64,000 nt of DNA from Pontibaca salina. Its GTDB lineage: Bacteria; Pseudomonadota; Alphaproteobacteria; Rhodobacterales; Rhodobacteraceae. The position numbers were made by a program, and so were the translations under genes. This document shows, piece by piece, positions 10,910 through 21,481 of this stretch; position 1 is the first letter of the stretch; each line of letters begins with the position of its first letter. A model generated the notes under the pieces. The model ran no database searches, was not told the DNA's origin, and saw only the letters and a program-made list of their open reading frames with translations. The DNA lies in NCBI RefSeq assembly GCF_016307205.1, contig NZ_JAEIJD010000007.1, forward strand, positions 96,483-160,482, read 5' to 3'.

Positions 10910-12972
10910 TCTGCCGCGATTCCCGCCTCGTCGCGAGCACGCGCGCGCGCCGACATTTCGGCCATCAACTCCGAGGCACGGGCGATCGGGTTGGTCAGCC
11001 AGAAATCACGGATTGCGGTGCGGAATGTCGCCTGTCCAAGTTCCCCGGCGGCGACTGGCTGCCAGTCGTTTTCAGGAACCTCGTCGATATCGGCCAGATA
11101 AGGTACCATCTCGACCAGCGCGTTGCGCAACTGAATCAGCGTATCATAAGGCAGCGTCGCGTCCATTTCGGCCGACAATGCGCGCAGGATCGCCCAATTT
11201 TCCTTGGCTTCTCCGGGCGCGAAGCCGGCGCGCAGCGCCAGTTGCGGGCGCCCTTCGGTATTTACGAACAGTCCGCGTTCCTCGGTATAGGCGGCGCCCG
11301 GCAGGATCACATCGGCCCGGTGCGCGCCCCGATCACCGTGGCTGCCTTGATAGATCACGAACGGCCCCTCGGCGATATCCACTTCATCAGCGCCAAGGTT
11401 GAAGATTACTTCGGCGGCGCCCACGGCTTCCATGCCGCCCTCGCAGGTGGCACCGATGTCCATCGCACCCGCCCGCGAGGCGGCGGTATGCAACACCATG
11501 AATAGCGAATTCGAGTTCTCCGCAAGCTTCATGGCATGCCCGAGTACGGCGGCGCCATCGGCCTCTTGCAGGGCGCCCTGCCCAACAATCACGACTGATT
11601 TCGTGTCCTTGGCCTCATCCGAAATTGTTTGCGAGGACAGTTTTTCCAAGGCCGCGCGATCTGCACCGAGATATTCGTAATCGTAGGTCAGATCGGCTTT
11701 TTCACCGATCAATCCGACTTGCGCACCATGCAGCCAGGCCTTGCGGATACGTGCGTTCAGAACCGGCGCTTCGATGGCGGGGTTCGCGCCGATGATCTGA
11801 ATCATCTCGGCATCATCCAGATCCTCAATCCGGGCGGTGCCGACATAGCCGGACCGATTACCGGCGGGCAGTTTCGCCCCGTCGGTGCGGCATTCGACGA
11901 TTCCGCCCTGCCCTTCGATCAATTGCTTGAGCGCAAAGGCGGCCTCGACCGGGGTCAAATCGCCGATGATCCCGGCGATTTTCTCGCTGCCTTTCAATGC
12001 CTTGGCCGCCGCTGTCAGCGCCTCGGGCCAGCTGGCTTTGCGCAGCTTACCACCTTCACGGATATAGGGCGTGTCCAGCCGCTGGCGGCGCAGCCCGTCC
12101 CACACATACCGCGTCTTGTCCGAAATCCATTCTTCATTGGTGCCGTCGTGGTTGCGTGGCAGGAAGCGCATCACCTCACGCCCCTTTGTATCGACACGGA
12201 TTGACGACCCAAGTGCATCCATCACGTCGATGCTTTCGGTCTTGGTCAATTCCCACGGACGGGCGGTAAAGGCGTAGGGCTTAGATGTCAGCGCCCCGAC
12301 CGGGCACAGATCGACGATATTCCCTTGCATATTAGAACTCAGGCTGGCGCGCAGGGCAGAGGCGACCGCATCGTCGCCGGATTCCGTGATTTCGTTGCCA
12401 TAGGTGACGATGCGCATATCCTCACCGCGGCCTGTCGCGCCCATTTCCGGGCTGCCCCCGATCTCGGTCATGAAACGCACGCAGCGGGTGCAGTGAATGC
12501 ACCGGGTCATATGGGTCGCGACCAATGGCCCCAGATCGAGCGGCTGGACGGCCCGCTTGGGTTCGCGGTAGCGTGAGAAGTCTACGCCATACGCCATCGC
12601 CTGATCCTGCAGATCACACTCGCCGCCCTGATCACAAATCGGACAGTCCAGCGGGTGGTTGATCAACAGGAACTCCATCACCCCTTCGCGCGCTTTCTTG
12701 ACCATGGGGCTGTTGGTGCGCACCATCGGCGGCTCGCCCTCGGGTCCGGGGCGCAGGTCGCGCACCTGCATTGCGCAGGACGCGGCAGGTTTGGGCGGGC
12801 CGCCCACCACCTCGACCAAACACATGCGGCAGTTCCCCGCGATCGAGAGGCGTTCGTGATAGCAGAAACGCGGGATCTCGATGCCCGCTTCGTCACAGGC
12901 TTGGATCAGGGTCATGGCCCCGTCCACTTCGATTTCAGTTCCGTCTATATTGATCTTGCGCAGGTCAGACAT
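10906..12972 (-). CDS. nuoG: NADH-quinone oxidoreductase subunit G
   Basis: Large iron-sulfur subunit of the peripheral arm of complex I. 688 residues. The N-terminal [2Fe-2S] ferredoxin domain shows [19 protein letters not shown]. The His-ligated cluster region shows [19 protein letters not shown], and [14 protein letters not shown] is the following [4Fe-4S] motif. A molybdopterin-oxidoreductase-like domain fills the C-terminal two thirds. The ATG at 12972 gives the family start [18 protein letters not shown] at 12981 is in frame, has a better-spaced GAAGG, and overlaps the upstream stop codon, so it is a real alternative start. Confidence 0.96.
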   Translation of the reverse strand: MSDLRKINIDGTEIEVDGAMTLIQACDEAGIEIPRFCYHERLSIAGNCRMCLVEVVGGPPKPAASCAMQVRDLRPGPEGEPPMVRTNSPMVKKAREGVMEFLLINHPLDCPICDQGGECDLQDQAMAYGVDFSRYREPKRAVQPLDLGPLVATHMTRCIHCTRCVRFMTEIGGSPEMGATGRGEDMRIVTYGNEITESGDDAVASALRASLSSNMQGNIVDLCPVGALTSKPYAFTARPWELTKTESIDVMDALGSSIRVDTKGREVMRFLPRNHDGTNEEWISDKTRYVWDGLRRQRLDTPYIREGGKLRKASWPEALTAAAKALKGSEKIAGIIGDLTPVEAAFALKQLIEGQGGIVECRTDGAKLPAGNRSGYVGTARIEDLDDAEMIQIIGANPAIEAPVLNARIRKAWLHGAQVGLIGEKADLTYDYEYLGADRAALEKLSSQTISDEAKDTKSVVIVGQGALQEADGAAVLGHAMKLAENSNSLFMVLHTAASRAGAMDIGATCEGGMEAVGAAEVIFNLGADEVDIAEGPFVIYQGSHGDRGAHRADVILPGAAYTEERGLFVNTEGRPQLALRAGFAPGEAKENWAILRALSAEMDATLPYDTLIQLRNALVEMVPYLADIDEVPENDWQPVAAGELGQATFRTAIRDFWLTNPIARASELMAEMSARARARDEAGIAAE

Positions 12973-12977
12973 GGCAC

Positions 12978-13427
12978 TCACTTCGCCTTCAACAGCGCAC
13001 CGATGGCGCTAGATTTCTTGATTTCCGCGCGTCCGAACGCGCAGTAGGTTTCGGACTCGCCGATCGCCACACCTTGTGACTTCAAATACGCCTCGCCCTT
13101 TGCCCGCATCCGCTTCTTCTCGGCATCCGATTCAACTTGGTTCCGGATCTCGGCGTCGGAATAGCCGAGCCGATTGGCGTGCGCACGCAGGTTCAGCAAA
13201 ATGCTGAGCCCCTTGAGGCGACGCCCCGAAATGCTGTCGCATTTTTTGGAAACCTCATCGGCAATGGCCACGATGAACAAGGTGTCTTCGATCTCGGGTA
13301 CTTCACGCAAAGGCGGATTGGCCATTGCGACGCTCGCTGGCACGGCCACGCAGAATGTCGCAACTATTGCAACGGCCTTAATTCGCTTGATCTCTTTACC
13401 CCCGCGGGTCCACCGATCTCCCCTCAT
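12978..13427 (-). CDS. DUF5333-like exported protein in the nuo operon
   Basis: 149 residues with an N-terminal signal-like hydrophobic stretch ([19 protein letters not shown]) preceded by a basic region, so probably periplasmic. The mature part begins [20 protein letters not shown] and contains a Lys/Arg-rich helix ([15 protein letters not shown]) and two cysteines. I recognise it as resembling the DUF5333 proteins found between nuoF and nuoG in Rhodobacterales; no function is known to me. The start overlaps the upstream lipoprotein stop by 4 nt (ATGA), and the end abuts nuoG. Confidence 0.75.
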   Translation of the reverse strand: MRGDRWTRGGKEIKRIKAVAIVATFCVAVPASVAMANPPLREVPEIEDTLFIVAIADEVSKKCDSISGRRLKGLSILLNLRAHANRLGYSDAEIRNQVESDAEKKRMRAKGEAYLKSQGVAIGESETYCAFGRAEIKKSSAIGALLKAK

Positions 13428-13762
13428 GCGTCACACATTCCTTTCAGGGTCAGCGTGTCATCGGCCAATACCAGTTCGGGGTTGTCAGGACCAATCTCCC
13501 AGATGATGTCGGATGTACCATAGTTCTCAATACAGTAGCGCGTGCCCTCATAGCGACCGGCCTCCCGCGCCCCGGTAATCGATTGCGATGCGTCGGCCAC
13601 CTGCACGATAAAGACAGATCGCGTCACCGTCTTGTTCACAGCCGCTGCCTTGGCTTTGAAATAGACCCCGTCGAACGGATAGGTCTTGGGCGCGCTGCCA
13701 GCACATGCGACAAGCGCGCCGAAAATCGTCAGCGCCAACACCGGTCGGAGCGTCTTTTTCAT
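13424..13762 (-). CDS. Small lipoprotein in the nuo operon (nuoF-distal)
   Basis: 112 residues. MKKTLRPVLALTIFGALVACAGS is a classic lipoprotein signal with lipobox LVAC (Cys20). The mature domain (FIVQVADASQSITGAREAGR through IIWEIGPDNPELVL) has no family I can name. A second Cys pair occurs in TRYCIEN and KGMCDA, the latter at the extreme C-terminus. It lies 29 nt after nuoF and overlaps the DUF5333-like gene by 4 nt. Envelope location is predicted from the signal; the role is unknown. Confidence 0.75.
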   Translation of the reverse strand: MKKTLRPVLALTIFGALVACAGSAPKTYPFDGVYFKAKAAAVNKTVTRSVFIVQVADASQSITGAREAGRYEGTRYCIENYGTSDIIWEIGPDNPELVLADDTLTLKGMCDA

Positions 13763-13791
13763 TTTGCTGCCCTCTCCCCTGTTCGGTTCGC

Positions 13792-15090
<1,299 letters not shown>

Positions 15091-15095
15091 CGCGG

Positions 15096-15323
15096 CTACC
15101 CTCGTCTGTCCCGGCGCATCCGCCAGAGTTGATAAATGTTGACCATCGCATAGACCAGCGCCGCCAGCGCGGCCAGATCAAACAACAGCGCGTATCGCCC
15201 CGCCAGACCCATCGCTGGCCCCAGCCACAGCGTCGCCACCAGCCAAACGAGCATGGTCACCGCAATGACCAGCGCCACATGGCGTCCCTTTCGGGTGATG
15301 GCAATATCTTGATCGGCTGTCAT
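15096..15323 (-). CDS. DUF5337-like two-helix membrane protein
   Basis: 75 residues. A charged N-terminus ([18 protein letters not shown]) is followed by two transmembrane helices ([17 protein letters not shown] and [20 protein letters not shown]) and a basic tail ([10 protein letters not shown]). I recall it as resembling DUF5337 proteins that sit between nuoE and nuoF in Rhodobacterales. It lies 5 nt before nuoF and 19 nt after nuoE. The frame is open further upstream, but MTADQD gives the compact family form. A role in complex I assembly is plausible from location only. Confidence 0.75.
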   Translation of the reverse strand: MTADQDIAITRKGRHVALVIAVTMLVWLVATLWLGPAMGLAGRYALLFDLAALAALVYAMVNIYQLWRMRRDRRG

Positions 15324-15342
15324 GACGCGCTTGTGCCTATGG

Positions 15343-16494
15343 TCAATCCTTGTCGTAAAGGCCGTCTTCTCCAGCCCGTTTTGCAAATTCAGTCTCTTCG
15401 CCGCTGGCCAGTTTGGCCGCCTGCGCGATCCAGCTGTCGCGGCTGATCCGGCCCCTGAAACCTTCGAGGTTTTGATCGACCCAAGCGATTTCGGCGTCAC
15501 TCCAAGCGGCGATCTGGTCGTAATGATAGATGCCCATCTGATTCAGCATCGCCTCGATTTTAGGACCGATGCCTTTTATCAGTTTCAGGTTATCAGGTGT
15601 TCCGCCACGGGCGCGCTCCAGCGTTACCGGCTTTTCCCCGTCTGGTGCCGGGGTTGCTTTGGACACCGGATGACCCTTGGGCTGCTCCGGTGCCTCCTGT
15701 TTGGTTGCCCCGGTATGGTCGGGCGCACGCCCTTCCGAGCGGTCAGGCTGGGCCGCGTTGCCCTGCGTGTTGTCGCCACCCTCTGGCCGGGCGATCCACT
15801 TCGCAAGGAGCGGCACTTCGGTGCCATCGATTCGTTTGACGGTATCGCCCAGTTCCACAGCGCGGGCGACCGAGCCGTTATGTTCCATGCGGTTTTCAAC
15901 ATGGCCGGTCAGATTGCTTGGCCCGCCCAGCGATTCGCAGGAAAACCGCCCGTTCTGTGGGCCCGGCACCGGCACGGCTCCGGCGGCCAACTCGTCAATG
16001 ATTTCGGCCAGCCGATCAGCGGTCAGATCTTCGTAATAATCCTTGCCGATCATCGCCATGGGCGCATTGGCGCAGGCCCCCTGACACTCGACCTCTTCCC
16101 ACGAAAACTTGCCATCAGCACTTACGGTATGGGGCGTTGGTGCAATTTTATCGCGACAGACCGCGATCAGATCCTCGGCACCGCAGATCATGCAGGTCGT
16201 GGTGCCACAAACCTGAATATTTGCAACGCTTCCGACGGGTTGCAGCTGAAACTGAAAGTAGAATGTGGCGACTTCCAAGGCCCGAATATAGGCCATGCCA
16301 AGCATATCGGCCACGTATTCTATTGCCGGACGTGTCAGCCATCCCTCCTGCTCGTGAGCACGCCACAAGAGCGGGATGATCGCACTGGCCTGCCGCCCTT
16401 CGGGAAATTTGGTAATTTCGGCCTCGGCCCATTTGCGATTGGCCGGGGTAAAGGCAAAGCTATCGGGTTGATCGGGGTGCAAACGACGGAGCAT
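15343..16494 (-). CDS. nuoE: NADH-quinone oxidoreductase subunit E with C-terminal HhH extension
   Basis: [2Fe-2S] (N1a) thioredoxin-fold subunit of complex I. 383 residues, against about 165-240 in most bacteria. Residues 1 to about 170 are the canonical subunit, with cluster ligands in [12 protein letters not shown] and [11 protein letters not shown] low-complexity Pro/Glu/Lys linker follows, then a helix-hairpin-helix-like segment ([20 protein letters not shown]) starting near residue 303. Long NuoE proteins of this kind are known from Rhodobacter relatives. The start [13 protein letters not shown] was chosen because upstream in-frame sequence is antisense-like noise overlapping nuoD. Confidence 0.93.
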   Translation of the reverse strand: MLRRLHPDQPDSFAFTPANRKWAEAEITKFPEGRQASAIIPLLWRAHEQEGWLTRPAIEYVADMLGMAYIRALEVATFYFQFQLQPVGSVANIQVCGTTTCMICGAEDLIAVCRDKIAPTPHTVSADGKFSWEEVECQGACANAPMAMIGKDYYEDLTADRLAEIIDELAAGAVPVPGPQNGRFSCESLGGPSNLTGHVENRMEHNGSVARAVELGDTVKRIDGTEVPLLAKWIARPEGGDNTQGNAAQPDRSEGRAPDHTGATKQEAPEQPKGHPVSKATPAPDGEKPVTLERARGGTPDNLKLIKGIGPKIEAMLNQMGIYHYDQIAAWSDAEIAWVDQNLEGFRGRISRDSWIAQAAKLASGEETEFAKRAGEDGLYDKD

Positions 16495-16526
16495 CAGATT
16501 GTCTCTCTGTGCGCGCGGCAGGCGTG

Positions 16527-16563
16527 AGAGCCTCCGGCGGGGATATTTTGGGCAAGAAGAAGC
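16527..16563 (-). repeat. Intercistronic repeat, copy 1 (nuoD-nuoE)
   Basis: On the plus strand the element reads GCCTCCGGCGGGGATATTTT followed by GGGCAAGAAGAAG. The same ATATTT-x(2-3)-GGCAAGAAGAAG tail recurs at 23485-23498. Both copies lie in gaps inside minus-strand operons and in the same orientation relative to transcription. I know this element as a frequent Rhodobacterales intergenic repeat; its role is not established to my knowledge. Confidence 0.6.
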
Positions 16564-16576
16564 AAGGGCGTTATGT

Positions 16577-17800
16577 TCATCGGTCGATCTCTCCGAACAC
16601 GATGTCCAAGGTGCCCAAGATCGCGGAAACATCGGCCAGCATATGGCCCACGCATAGGTGGTCCATGGCTTGCAGGTGCAAGAAACCAGGGGCACGCAGC
16701 TTGGCGCGATAGGGCCGATTGGTGCCGTCGGCCACCATATAAACGCCGAACTCACCTTTGGGCGCCTCCACCGCGGCGTAAACTTCGCCCGCTGGCACGT
16801 GGAAGCCTTCGGTGTAGAGCTTGAAATGGTGGATCAGCGCTTCCATCGACGTTTTCATGTCGCTGCGTGTTGGCGGTGTCAGCTTGCCCCGCACCAGAAC
16901 CGGCCCGGGTTCGGCGCGCAGCTTTTCGATCGCCTGACGGATAATCAGCGTCGACTGCCGCATCTCCTCCATCCGCACCAGGTACCGATCATAGCAATCG
17001 CCATTTTTGCCGACGGGAATCTGGAAGTCGAATTCATCATAGCATTCATAGGGTTGCGAACGGCGCAAGTCCCAGGCCAGCCCCGACCCACGCACCATCA
17101 CACCCGAGAACCCCCATTCAAGGATGTCCTCTTCGGTGACGATACCGATATCGGCATTGCGCTGCTTAAAGACGCGGTTCTCGGTCAGCAACAGCTCGAT
17201 ATCATCAAGAACCTCGGGGAAGGCCTCGGCCCAAGCCTCGATATCGTCGAGCAGGTCGGGTGGCAGATCGCGGTGAACGCCGCCGGGGCGGAAATAGGCC
17301 GCATGCAGGCGGGCTCCGCAGGCGCGCTCGTAAAAGATCATCAGCTTTTCGCGCTCTTCAAAGCCCCAGAGTGGCGGAGTCAGTGCGCCCACATCCATGG
17401 CTTGAGTGGTGACATTCAGCAGATGGTTCAGAACGCGGCCAATTTCGGAATAAAGCACCCGGATCAAGCTGGCGCGCCGCGGTATGGTGGTGCCCGTCAG
17501 CTTCTCAATGGCCATACACCAAGCATGTTCTTGATTCATCGGAGCCACATAGTCCAACCGATCAAGATAGGGCATGTTTTGCAGATAGGTGCGGCTTTCC
17601 ATCAGCTTTTCGGTGCCGCGATGCAACAGACCGATATGCGGATCGACCCGCTTGACGATCTCTCCGTCCAGTTCCAGCACCATACGCAGCACCCCATGCG
17701 CCGCCGGGTGCTGAGGGCCAAAGTTGATGTTGAAATTGCGGATCTGCTGCTCACCTGTCAGCGCGTCAACCGAACCGTCATCGAATTTCGAGCCGTCCAT
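16577..17800 (-). CDS. nuoD: NADH-quinone oxidoreductase subunit D
   Basis: 49-kDa subunit of complex I, lining the quinone-binding site with NuoB and NuoH. 407 residues. Signature [20 protein letters not shown] contains the His/Gln loop of the quinone site, and the hydrogenase-like C-terminus includes [25 protein letters not shown] precedes two adjacent ATG codons (17803 and 17800); MDGSKFDDG is used. The start overlaps the stop of the small upstream gene. The gap to nuoE (82 nt) holds a repeat element. Confidence 0.97.
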   Translation of the reverse strand: MDGSKFDDGSVDALTGEQQIRNFNINFGPQHPAAHGVLRMVLELDGEIVKRVDPHIGLLHRGTEKLMESRTYLQNMPYLDRLDYVAPMNQEHAWCMAIEKLTGTTIPRRASLIRVLYSEIGRVLNHLLNVTTQAMDVGALTPPLWGFEEREKLMIFYERACGARLHAAYFRPGGVHRDLPPDLLDDIEAWAEAFPEVLDDIELLLTENRVFKQRNADIGIVTEEDILEWGFSGVMVRGSGLAWDLRRSQPYECYDEFDFQIPVGKNGDCYDRYLVRMEEMRQSTLIIRQAIEKLRAEPGPVLVRGKLTPPTRSDMKTSMEALIHHFKLYTEGFHVPAGEVYAAVEAPKGEFGVYMVADGTNRPYRAKLRAPGFLHLQAMDHLCVGHMLADVSAILGTLDIVFGEIDR

Positions 17801-17970
17801 CATTTTCTCTCCAGCTCCTGCAGTTTCAGCCCCATCCACCGAAGCGACCCAAGGGGTCCCAAGGGAATTGGGTGTAGTGCAGCCCCAATTTTATTGACCC
17901 CGAAAGGCAGCAGCCTGACCATCGGGATGGCCGTGAGCGCCGACAGGATCAGCCACCACAGCGTGCCCAT
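17800..17970 (-). CDS. Small membrane protein between nuoC and nuoD
   Basis: 56 residues: one clear transmembrane helix ([20 protein letters not shown]), a second weaker hydrophobic stretch, and a basic/polar end ([11 protein letters not shown]). Its ATG shares a base with the nuoC stop (TAATG) and its stop overlaps the nuoD starts, as expected for a translated, coupled gene. No family recognised. Small membrane reading frames at this position exist in related nuo operons, but I cannot confirm homology here. Confidence 0.6.
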   Translation of the reverse strand: MGTLWWLILSALTAIPMVRLLPFGVNKIGAALHPIPLGPLGSLRWMGLKLQELERK

Positions 17971-18602
17971 TACTTGGCCTTCTCTTTCGACGCCTGCCCG
18001 TCCGCTGTCGTCTTTTCGTCGCCGGGCAGGATGTATTCTGCGCCCTCCCACGGGCTCATGAAATCGAACTGGCGATATTCCTGTACCAGCGAAACCGGCT
18101 CGTAGACGACGCGTTTCTGTTCTTCGTCATAGCGGACTTCGGTATAGCCGGTGGTCGGAAAATCCTTGCGCAGCGGAAACCCGCGAAACCCGTAATCGGT
18201 CAGCAGGCGGCGCAGATCTGGGTGACCAGTGAACAGGATTCCGAACATGTCGAACACCTCGCGCTCGAACCAGTTGGCCGAAGGGTGCGGACCGGTAATC
18301 GACGGCACCATATCGTCTTCGCGAATTGCGACCCGCAGTCGGACGCGGTGATTCTGGTACATCGACAGAAAATGGTACACGAGGTCGAAACGCTTGGGGC
18401 GTTCAGGGTGATCGACGGCGGTGATGTCGATCAAGGTCGAAAATTTGCAGGACGAATCGGCCTTAAGAAACTCGACCAAGGGAAGCAGATGCGTCAGCGA
18501 CACATCCAGCGTCAATTCGTCCATCGCAACCTGACGGCCAAGTATGGCGTCGGGGCGCAATTGTTCAATATGGGCACCAAGTTGGTTCAACGAATCGGTC
18601 AT
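17970..18602 (-). CDS. nuoC: NADH-quinone oxidoreductase subunit C
   Basis: 30-kDa subunit of the complex I connecting module. 210 residues, separate from NuoD as usual in alphaproteobacteria. The signature [20 protein letters not shown] is followed by [16 protein letters not shown] and the C-terminal [21 protein letters not shown]. The ATG overlaps the nuoB stop by 4 nt. Longer in-frame sequence upstream lies inside nuoB and is rejected. Confidence 0.97.
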   Translation of the reverse strand: MTDSLNQLGAHIEQLRPDAILGRQVAMDELTLDVSLTHLLPLVEFLKADSSCKFSTLIDITAVDHPERPKRFDLVYHFLSMYQNHRVRLRVAIREDDMVPSITGPHPSANWFEREVFDMFGILFTGHPDLRRLLTDYGFRGFPLRKDFPTTGYTEVRYDEEQKRVVYEPVSLVQEYRQFDFMSPWEGAEYILPGDEKTTADGQASKEKAK

Positions 18603-19123
18603 CGTGTGATCGTCCCTGTGCGGCGGATCTTGCGCTGTAACTGCAGCAGCCCGTAAAGCAGCGCCTCGGCAGTCGGTGGGCAACCTGGCACATAGACATC
18701 CACGGGCACCACACGGTCACAACCGCGTACGACCGAATAGCTGTAATGGTAATACCCCCCACCATTGGCGCAACTGCCCATGCTGATGACATAGCGCGGC
18801 TCGGGCATCTGGTCGTAGACCTTGCGCAGCGCCGGGGCCATCTTGTTGGTCAGCGTGCCGGCCACGATCATCACGTCTGACTGTCGCGGGCTGGCGCGGG
18901 GCGCGATACCAAAGCGCTCGGCATCGTAGCGCGGCATCGAAACATGCATCATTTCGACTGCACAACAGGCCAGGCCAAAGGTCATCCAGTGCAGTGATCC
19001 CGTGCGACCCCAGTTGATCAAGTCCTCGACCGAGGTGAGCAGGAAGCCCTTGTCCTGCAGCTCTCGATTCAGCGCCTGCGTTGTCACCTCGCGGTCAGCG
19101 CCGGCAGTGTTGGCTCCGGTCAT
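18599..19123 (-). CDS. nuoB: NADH-quinone oxidoreductase subunit B
   Basis: PSST subunit carrying cluster N2, the last electron carrier before quinone. 174 residues. Ligands are visible in [10 protein letters not shown] (tandem cysteines), [14 protein letters not shown] and [14 protein letters not shown]. The ATG at 19123 shares its A with the nuoA stop (TGATG); an ATG 9 nt upstream is also in frame. Arg and Met positions around the N2 site ([19 protein letters not shown]) look normal. Confidence 0.97.
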   Translation of the reverse strand: MTGANTAGADREVTTQALNRELQDKGFLLTSVEDLINWGRTGSLHWMTFGLACCAVEMMHVSMPRYDAERFGIAPRASPRQSDVMIVAGTLTNKMAPALRKVYDQMPEPRYVISMGSCANGGGYYHYSYSVVRGCDRVVPVDVYVPGCPPTAEALLYGLLQLQRKIRRTGTITR

Positions 19124-19488
19124 CACTCCCATTCCAGCCCCCCCTTCTTCCACTCATAGGCGAACCCGACGGTCAGGACCGCCAAGAACATCATCATCGA
19201 CCAAAACCCAACCATGCTCACGTCCTTGAAGGCGACCGCCCATGGGAACAGAAAAGCGATTTCCAGATCGAAAATGATGAACAGAATTGCCACCAGATAA
19301 TAGCGCACATCAAATTTCATTCGCGCATCGTCGAAGGCGTTGAAACCACATTCATAGGCGCTGACCTTTTCGGGATCGGGGTTGCGGACGGCCAGCACGA
19401 CAGCGGCCAGAATCAGCACTGCGCCCAGTCCCACGGCAACGCCGAAAAAAATCAGGATCGGGAGGTATTCCCGCAACATCTCTTCCAC
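19123..19488 (-). CDS. nuoA: NADH-quinone oxidoreductase subunit A
   Basis: Small membrane subunit (ND3) of complex I. 121 residues, three transmembrane helices, and the conserved loop [21 protein letters not shown] containing the ECG motif. The start is a GTG at 19488: AAGGAG sits six bases before it, whereas the ATG three codons later has no better signal. First gene of the nuo operon; a promoter candidate lies about 70 bp upstream. Confidence 0.97.
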   Translation of the reverse strand: MEEMLREYLPILIFFGVAVGLGAVLILAAVVLAVRNPDPEKVSAYECGFNAFDDARMKFDVRYYLVAILFIIFDLEIAFLFPWAVAFKDVSMVGFWSMMMFLAVLTVGFAYEWKKGGLEWE

Positions 19489-19554
19489 GAGCGGCTCCTT
19501 CGTAATCTGCGCGTGCGACGGGGTGTCGCGACTGGGCCTGTTGACTTGGCACGC

Positions 19555-19583
19555 TGTCTATCCCTGTGCGCGATGGGGGTCAA
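19555..19583 (-). promoter_or_regulatory. Candidate nuo operon promoter
   Basis: On the minus strand TTGACC (19583-19578) and TAGACA (19560-19555) are separated by exactly 17 bp. This would start transcription about 60 bp before the nuoA GTG. The -35 matches the sigma-70 consensus at five of six positions; the -10 is weaker. Inferred from sequence alone. Confidence 0.45.
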
Positions 19584-19703
19584 CGGGGCGGACCCGACAA
19601 AGCGCGACTGAAATGCCGCCCTGGGGTGCGGGACGTCAATTGTGACCCCAAACCTGTTGTTTTATGAACACATAACCACTGCACGGCGCGCCTGCGCCCG
19701 ACT

Positions 19704-19728
19704 CAGCAGACCCCTTTTTGGGCTGCTG
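19704..19728 (-). terminator. Hairpin downstream of the liu operon
   Basis: Inverted repeat CAGCAG...CTGCTG, with an inner CCCC/GGG pairing around a T5 loop, lies 50-75 nt past the liuC stop codon. There is no terminal T-tract on the minus strand, so it is a factor-dependent or weak terminator candidate separating liu from nuo transcription. Confidence 0.35.
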
Positions 19729-19777
19729 CATCTGCAAAACTGCGACGGCGCTCGATTGTATCTAAAGCATTCTCGGC

Positions 19778-20560
19778 TCAGCGCGCCCAATTCGGCTTGC
19801 GCTTGTCGAAAAATGCAGCGATCCCCTCTTTCGCTTCATCGGTTTCCCAACCCGCCACCAGCGCCGCAATGCTCTGGTCGATGATCGCATCGGTGATGGG
19901 GGGCGCCAGCGCGTGGATCATTGCTTTAGCCGCAGCCACCGCCCCCGGCGCACACTTAAGATAAGAGGTGAGTTCAGCCTCGACAACCTCGACCAGGTCT
20001 CCGGCGGGCACAACCCGCGCCAGCAAACCCAGATCGACCGCTTCGCGCGCCTTGATAACGCGGCCAGACATGACCACCCTCCGCGCCCGTGAAGCGCCCA
20101 TGCGGGCGATCACATAGGGCCCGATGGTGGCCGGGATCAGACCCAGCCGCGTCTCCGTCAGGGCCATTTTCACATGGTCTGCACCGATGGCCATATCGCA
20201 GACGCTGATCAAGCCGATGCCCCCGCCGAAAGCATTGCCCTGAATCGCGCCAATCAGCGGTTTCGGCAGATTGTTGAACGCCTGCAACATTTCCGCCAGC
20301 GCGCGCGCCTCGGAAAAGCGGACTTCGGGCTGCGCCACCATCTGCGCCCGCATCCAGCCCAAATCGGCCCCCGCGCAAAAACTGTCTCCCGCCCCGGAGA
20401 GGAGTACCGCCCGCACCGCTTTATTCGCCCCCAATTCTGCCGCTGCCTGTTTCAGTTCGGCGATCATCTGGCCAGACATGGCGTTGTGCTTGTCAGCCCG
20501 ACTCAGGGTCAGTCGCGCGATACCACCGGGATCGACCTCCAATTCAAGCGTTTCAAACAT
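19778..20560 (-). CDS. liuC: Enoyl-CoA hydratase family, probable methylglutaconyl-CoA hydratase
   Basis: Crotonase-fold enzyme; in this context it should hydrate 3-methylglutaconyl-CoA to HMG-CoA in leucine breakdown. 260 residues. The oxyanion-hole motifs are present: AGDSFCAGADLGWM and GNAFGGGIGLISVCDMAIG; the GLIPATIGPYVIARMG segment is typical of the LiuC subgroup. Its start overlaps liuE by 8 nt. It is the last gene of the operon. Specificity is taken from the complete surrounding pathway, not from sequence alone. Confidence 0.88.
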   Translation of the reverse strand: MFETLELEVDPGGIARLTLSRADKHNAMSGQMIAELKQAAAELGANKAVRAVLLSGAGDSFCAGADLGWMRAQMVAQPEVRFSEARALAEMLQAFNNLPKPLIGAIQGNAFGGGIGLISVCDMAIGADHVKMALTETRLGLIPATIGPYVIARMGASRARRVVMSGRVIKAREAVDLGLLARVVPAGDLVEVVEAELTSYLKCAPGAVAAAKAMIHALAPPITDAIIDQSIAALVAGWETDEAKEGIAAFFDKRKPNWAR

Positions 20561-21416
20561 CGGCCCCTTCCCGCATGGCCTGTGACAGCCCGGCGGCCTC
20601 GCGCAACACGTCCATGTTCAGCCCGGTGTTATAGCCGAGCCGCTCCAGATGCGCCGCGACCGCTTCAGTCGCTACGTTGCCCGGGGCGCCAGGTGCATAT
20701 GGGCAGCCGCCCAGCCCGCCTATCGCTGCGTCGAACACCCGCAACCCCAAGGCCAGTGAGGCATCAATATTGGCAATCGCCCGCCCGCCGGTGTCATGAT
20801 AGTGCCCCGCCAGACGCCCCACTGGAACGACATCGCGCACCTTGATCAGCATCTTCGTAATACTGTCCGGCGTAGCCCGGCCAATCGTGTCCCCGAGCGA
20901 AATTTCATAGCAGCCCAGCGCGAACAGCCGATCCGCCAAAGCCGCCACCTGCGCTGGTGGCGTCTTGCCGTCAAACGGGCAATCGGTCACGCATGAAATA
21001 TAGCCGCGGACCGGCAGATCGATATTGCGCGCCGCCTCCAGTATCGGTTGGAACCGCTCCAGCGCTTCCGATATGCTGGCATTCATATTCGCCCGCGAAA
21101 ATCCCTCGCTGGCCGAAGCGAAGACCGCGATTTCATCCGCCCCCGCCACAAGCGCAGCCTCGTAGCCTTGCATATTCGGCGTCAGCGCCGCATAGCGCAC
21201 CCCCGGCGCGCGACTGATACCCGCCAGAACCCCTGCCGTTTCCGCCATCTGTGGTACCCATTTCGGGCTCACAAAACTGCCAACTTCTATCCGCGAAAAC
21301 CCGGCTCGGCTCAGGCAATCAATCAGCGCGACTTTTTCCGACAGGGGAATGCTACGCGTTTCGTCTTGCAGGCCATCGCGTGGCCCGACCTCATAAATCT
21401 CAACCGCATTACCCAT
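20553..21416 (-). CDS. liuE: Hydroxymethylglutaryl-CoA lyase
   Basis: Cleaves HMG-CoA to acetoacetate and acetyl-CoA, the final step of leucine catabolism. 287 residues with a TIM-barrel DRE-type start (VEIYEVGPRDGLQDE). The catalytic cysteine loop is GGLGGCPYAPGAPGNVATE, and the metal-binding HYHDTGG is visible. The ATG at 21416 has AAGGGG upstream at good spacing; ten extra in-frame residues upstream are rejected. It lies 65 nt after liuD. Confidence 0.94.
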   Translation of the reverse strand: MGNAVEIYEVGPRDGLQDETRSIPLSEKVALIDCLSRAGFSRIEVGSFVSPKWVPQMAETAGVLAGISRAPGVRYAALTPNMQGYEAALVAGADEIAVFASASEGFSRANMNASISEALERFQPILEAARNIDLPVRGYISCVTDCPFDGKTPPAQVAALADRLFALGCYEISLGDTIGRATPDSITKMLIKVRDVVPVGRLAGHYHDTGGRAIANIDASLALGLRVFDAAIGGLGGCPYAPGAPGNVATEAVAAHLERLGYNTGLNMDVLREAAGLSQAMREGADV

Positions 21417-21481
21417 TGCCGACCCCTTGTCTTTTTCTGGTTTCAAATACCCAATTCCGTCGGTCGCCCCAGTTGCGCAGT

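Noticed and set aside
15322..16527. 401-codon plus-strand reading frame
   Set aside because: It lies antisense to nuoE and its residue composition is that of a shadow frame in GC-rich DNA; nuoE has clear cluster motifs on the other strand.
16658..18061. 467-codon plus-strand reading frame
   Set aside because: Fully antisense to nuoD and nuoC, with no recognisable domain.
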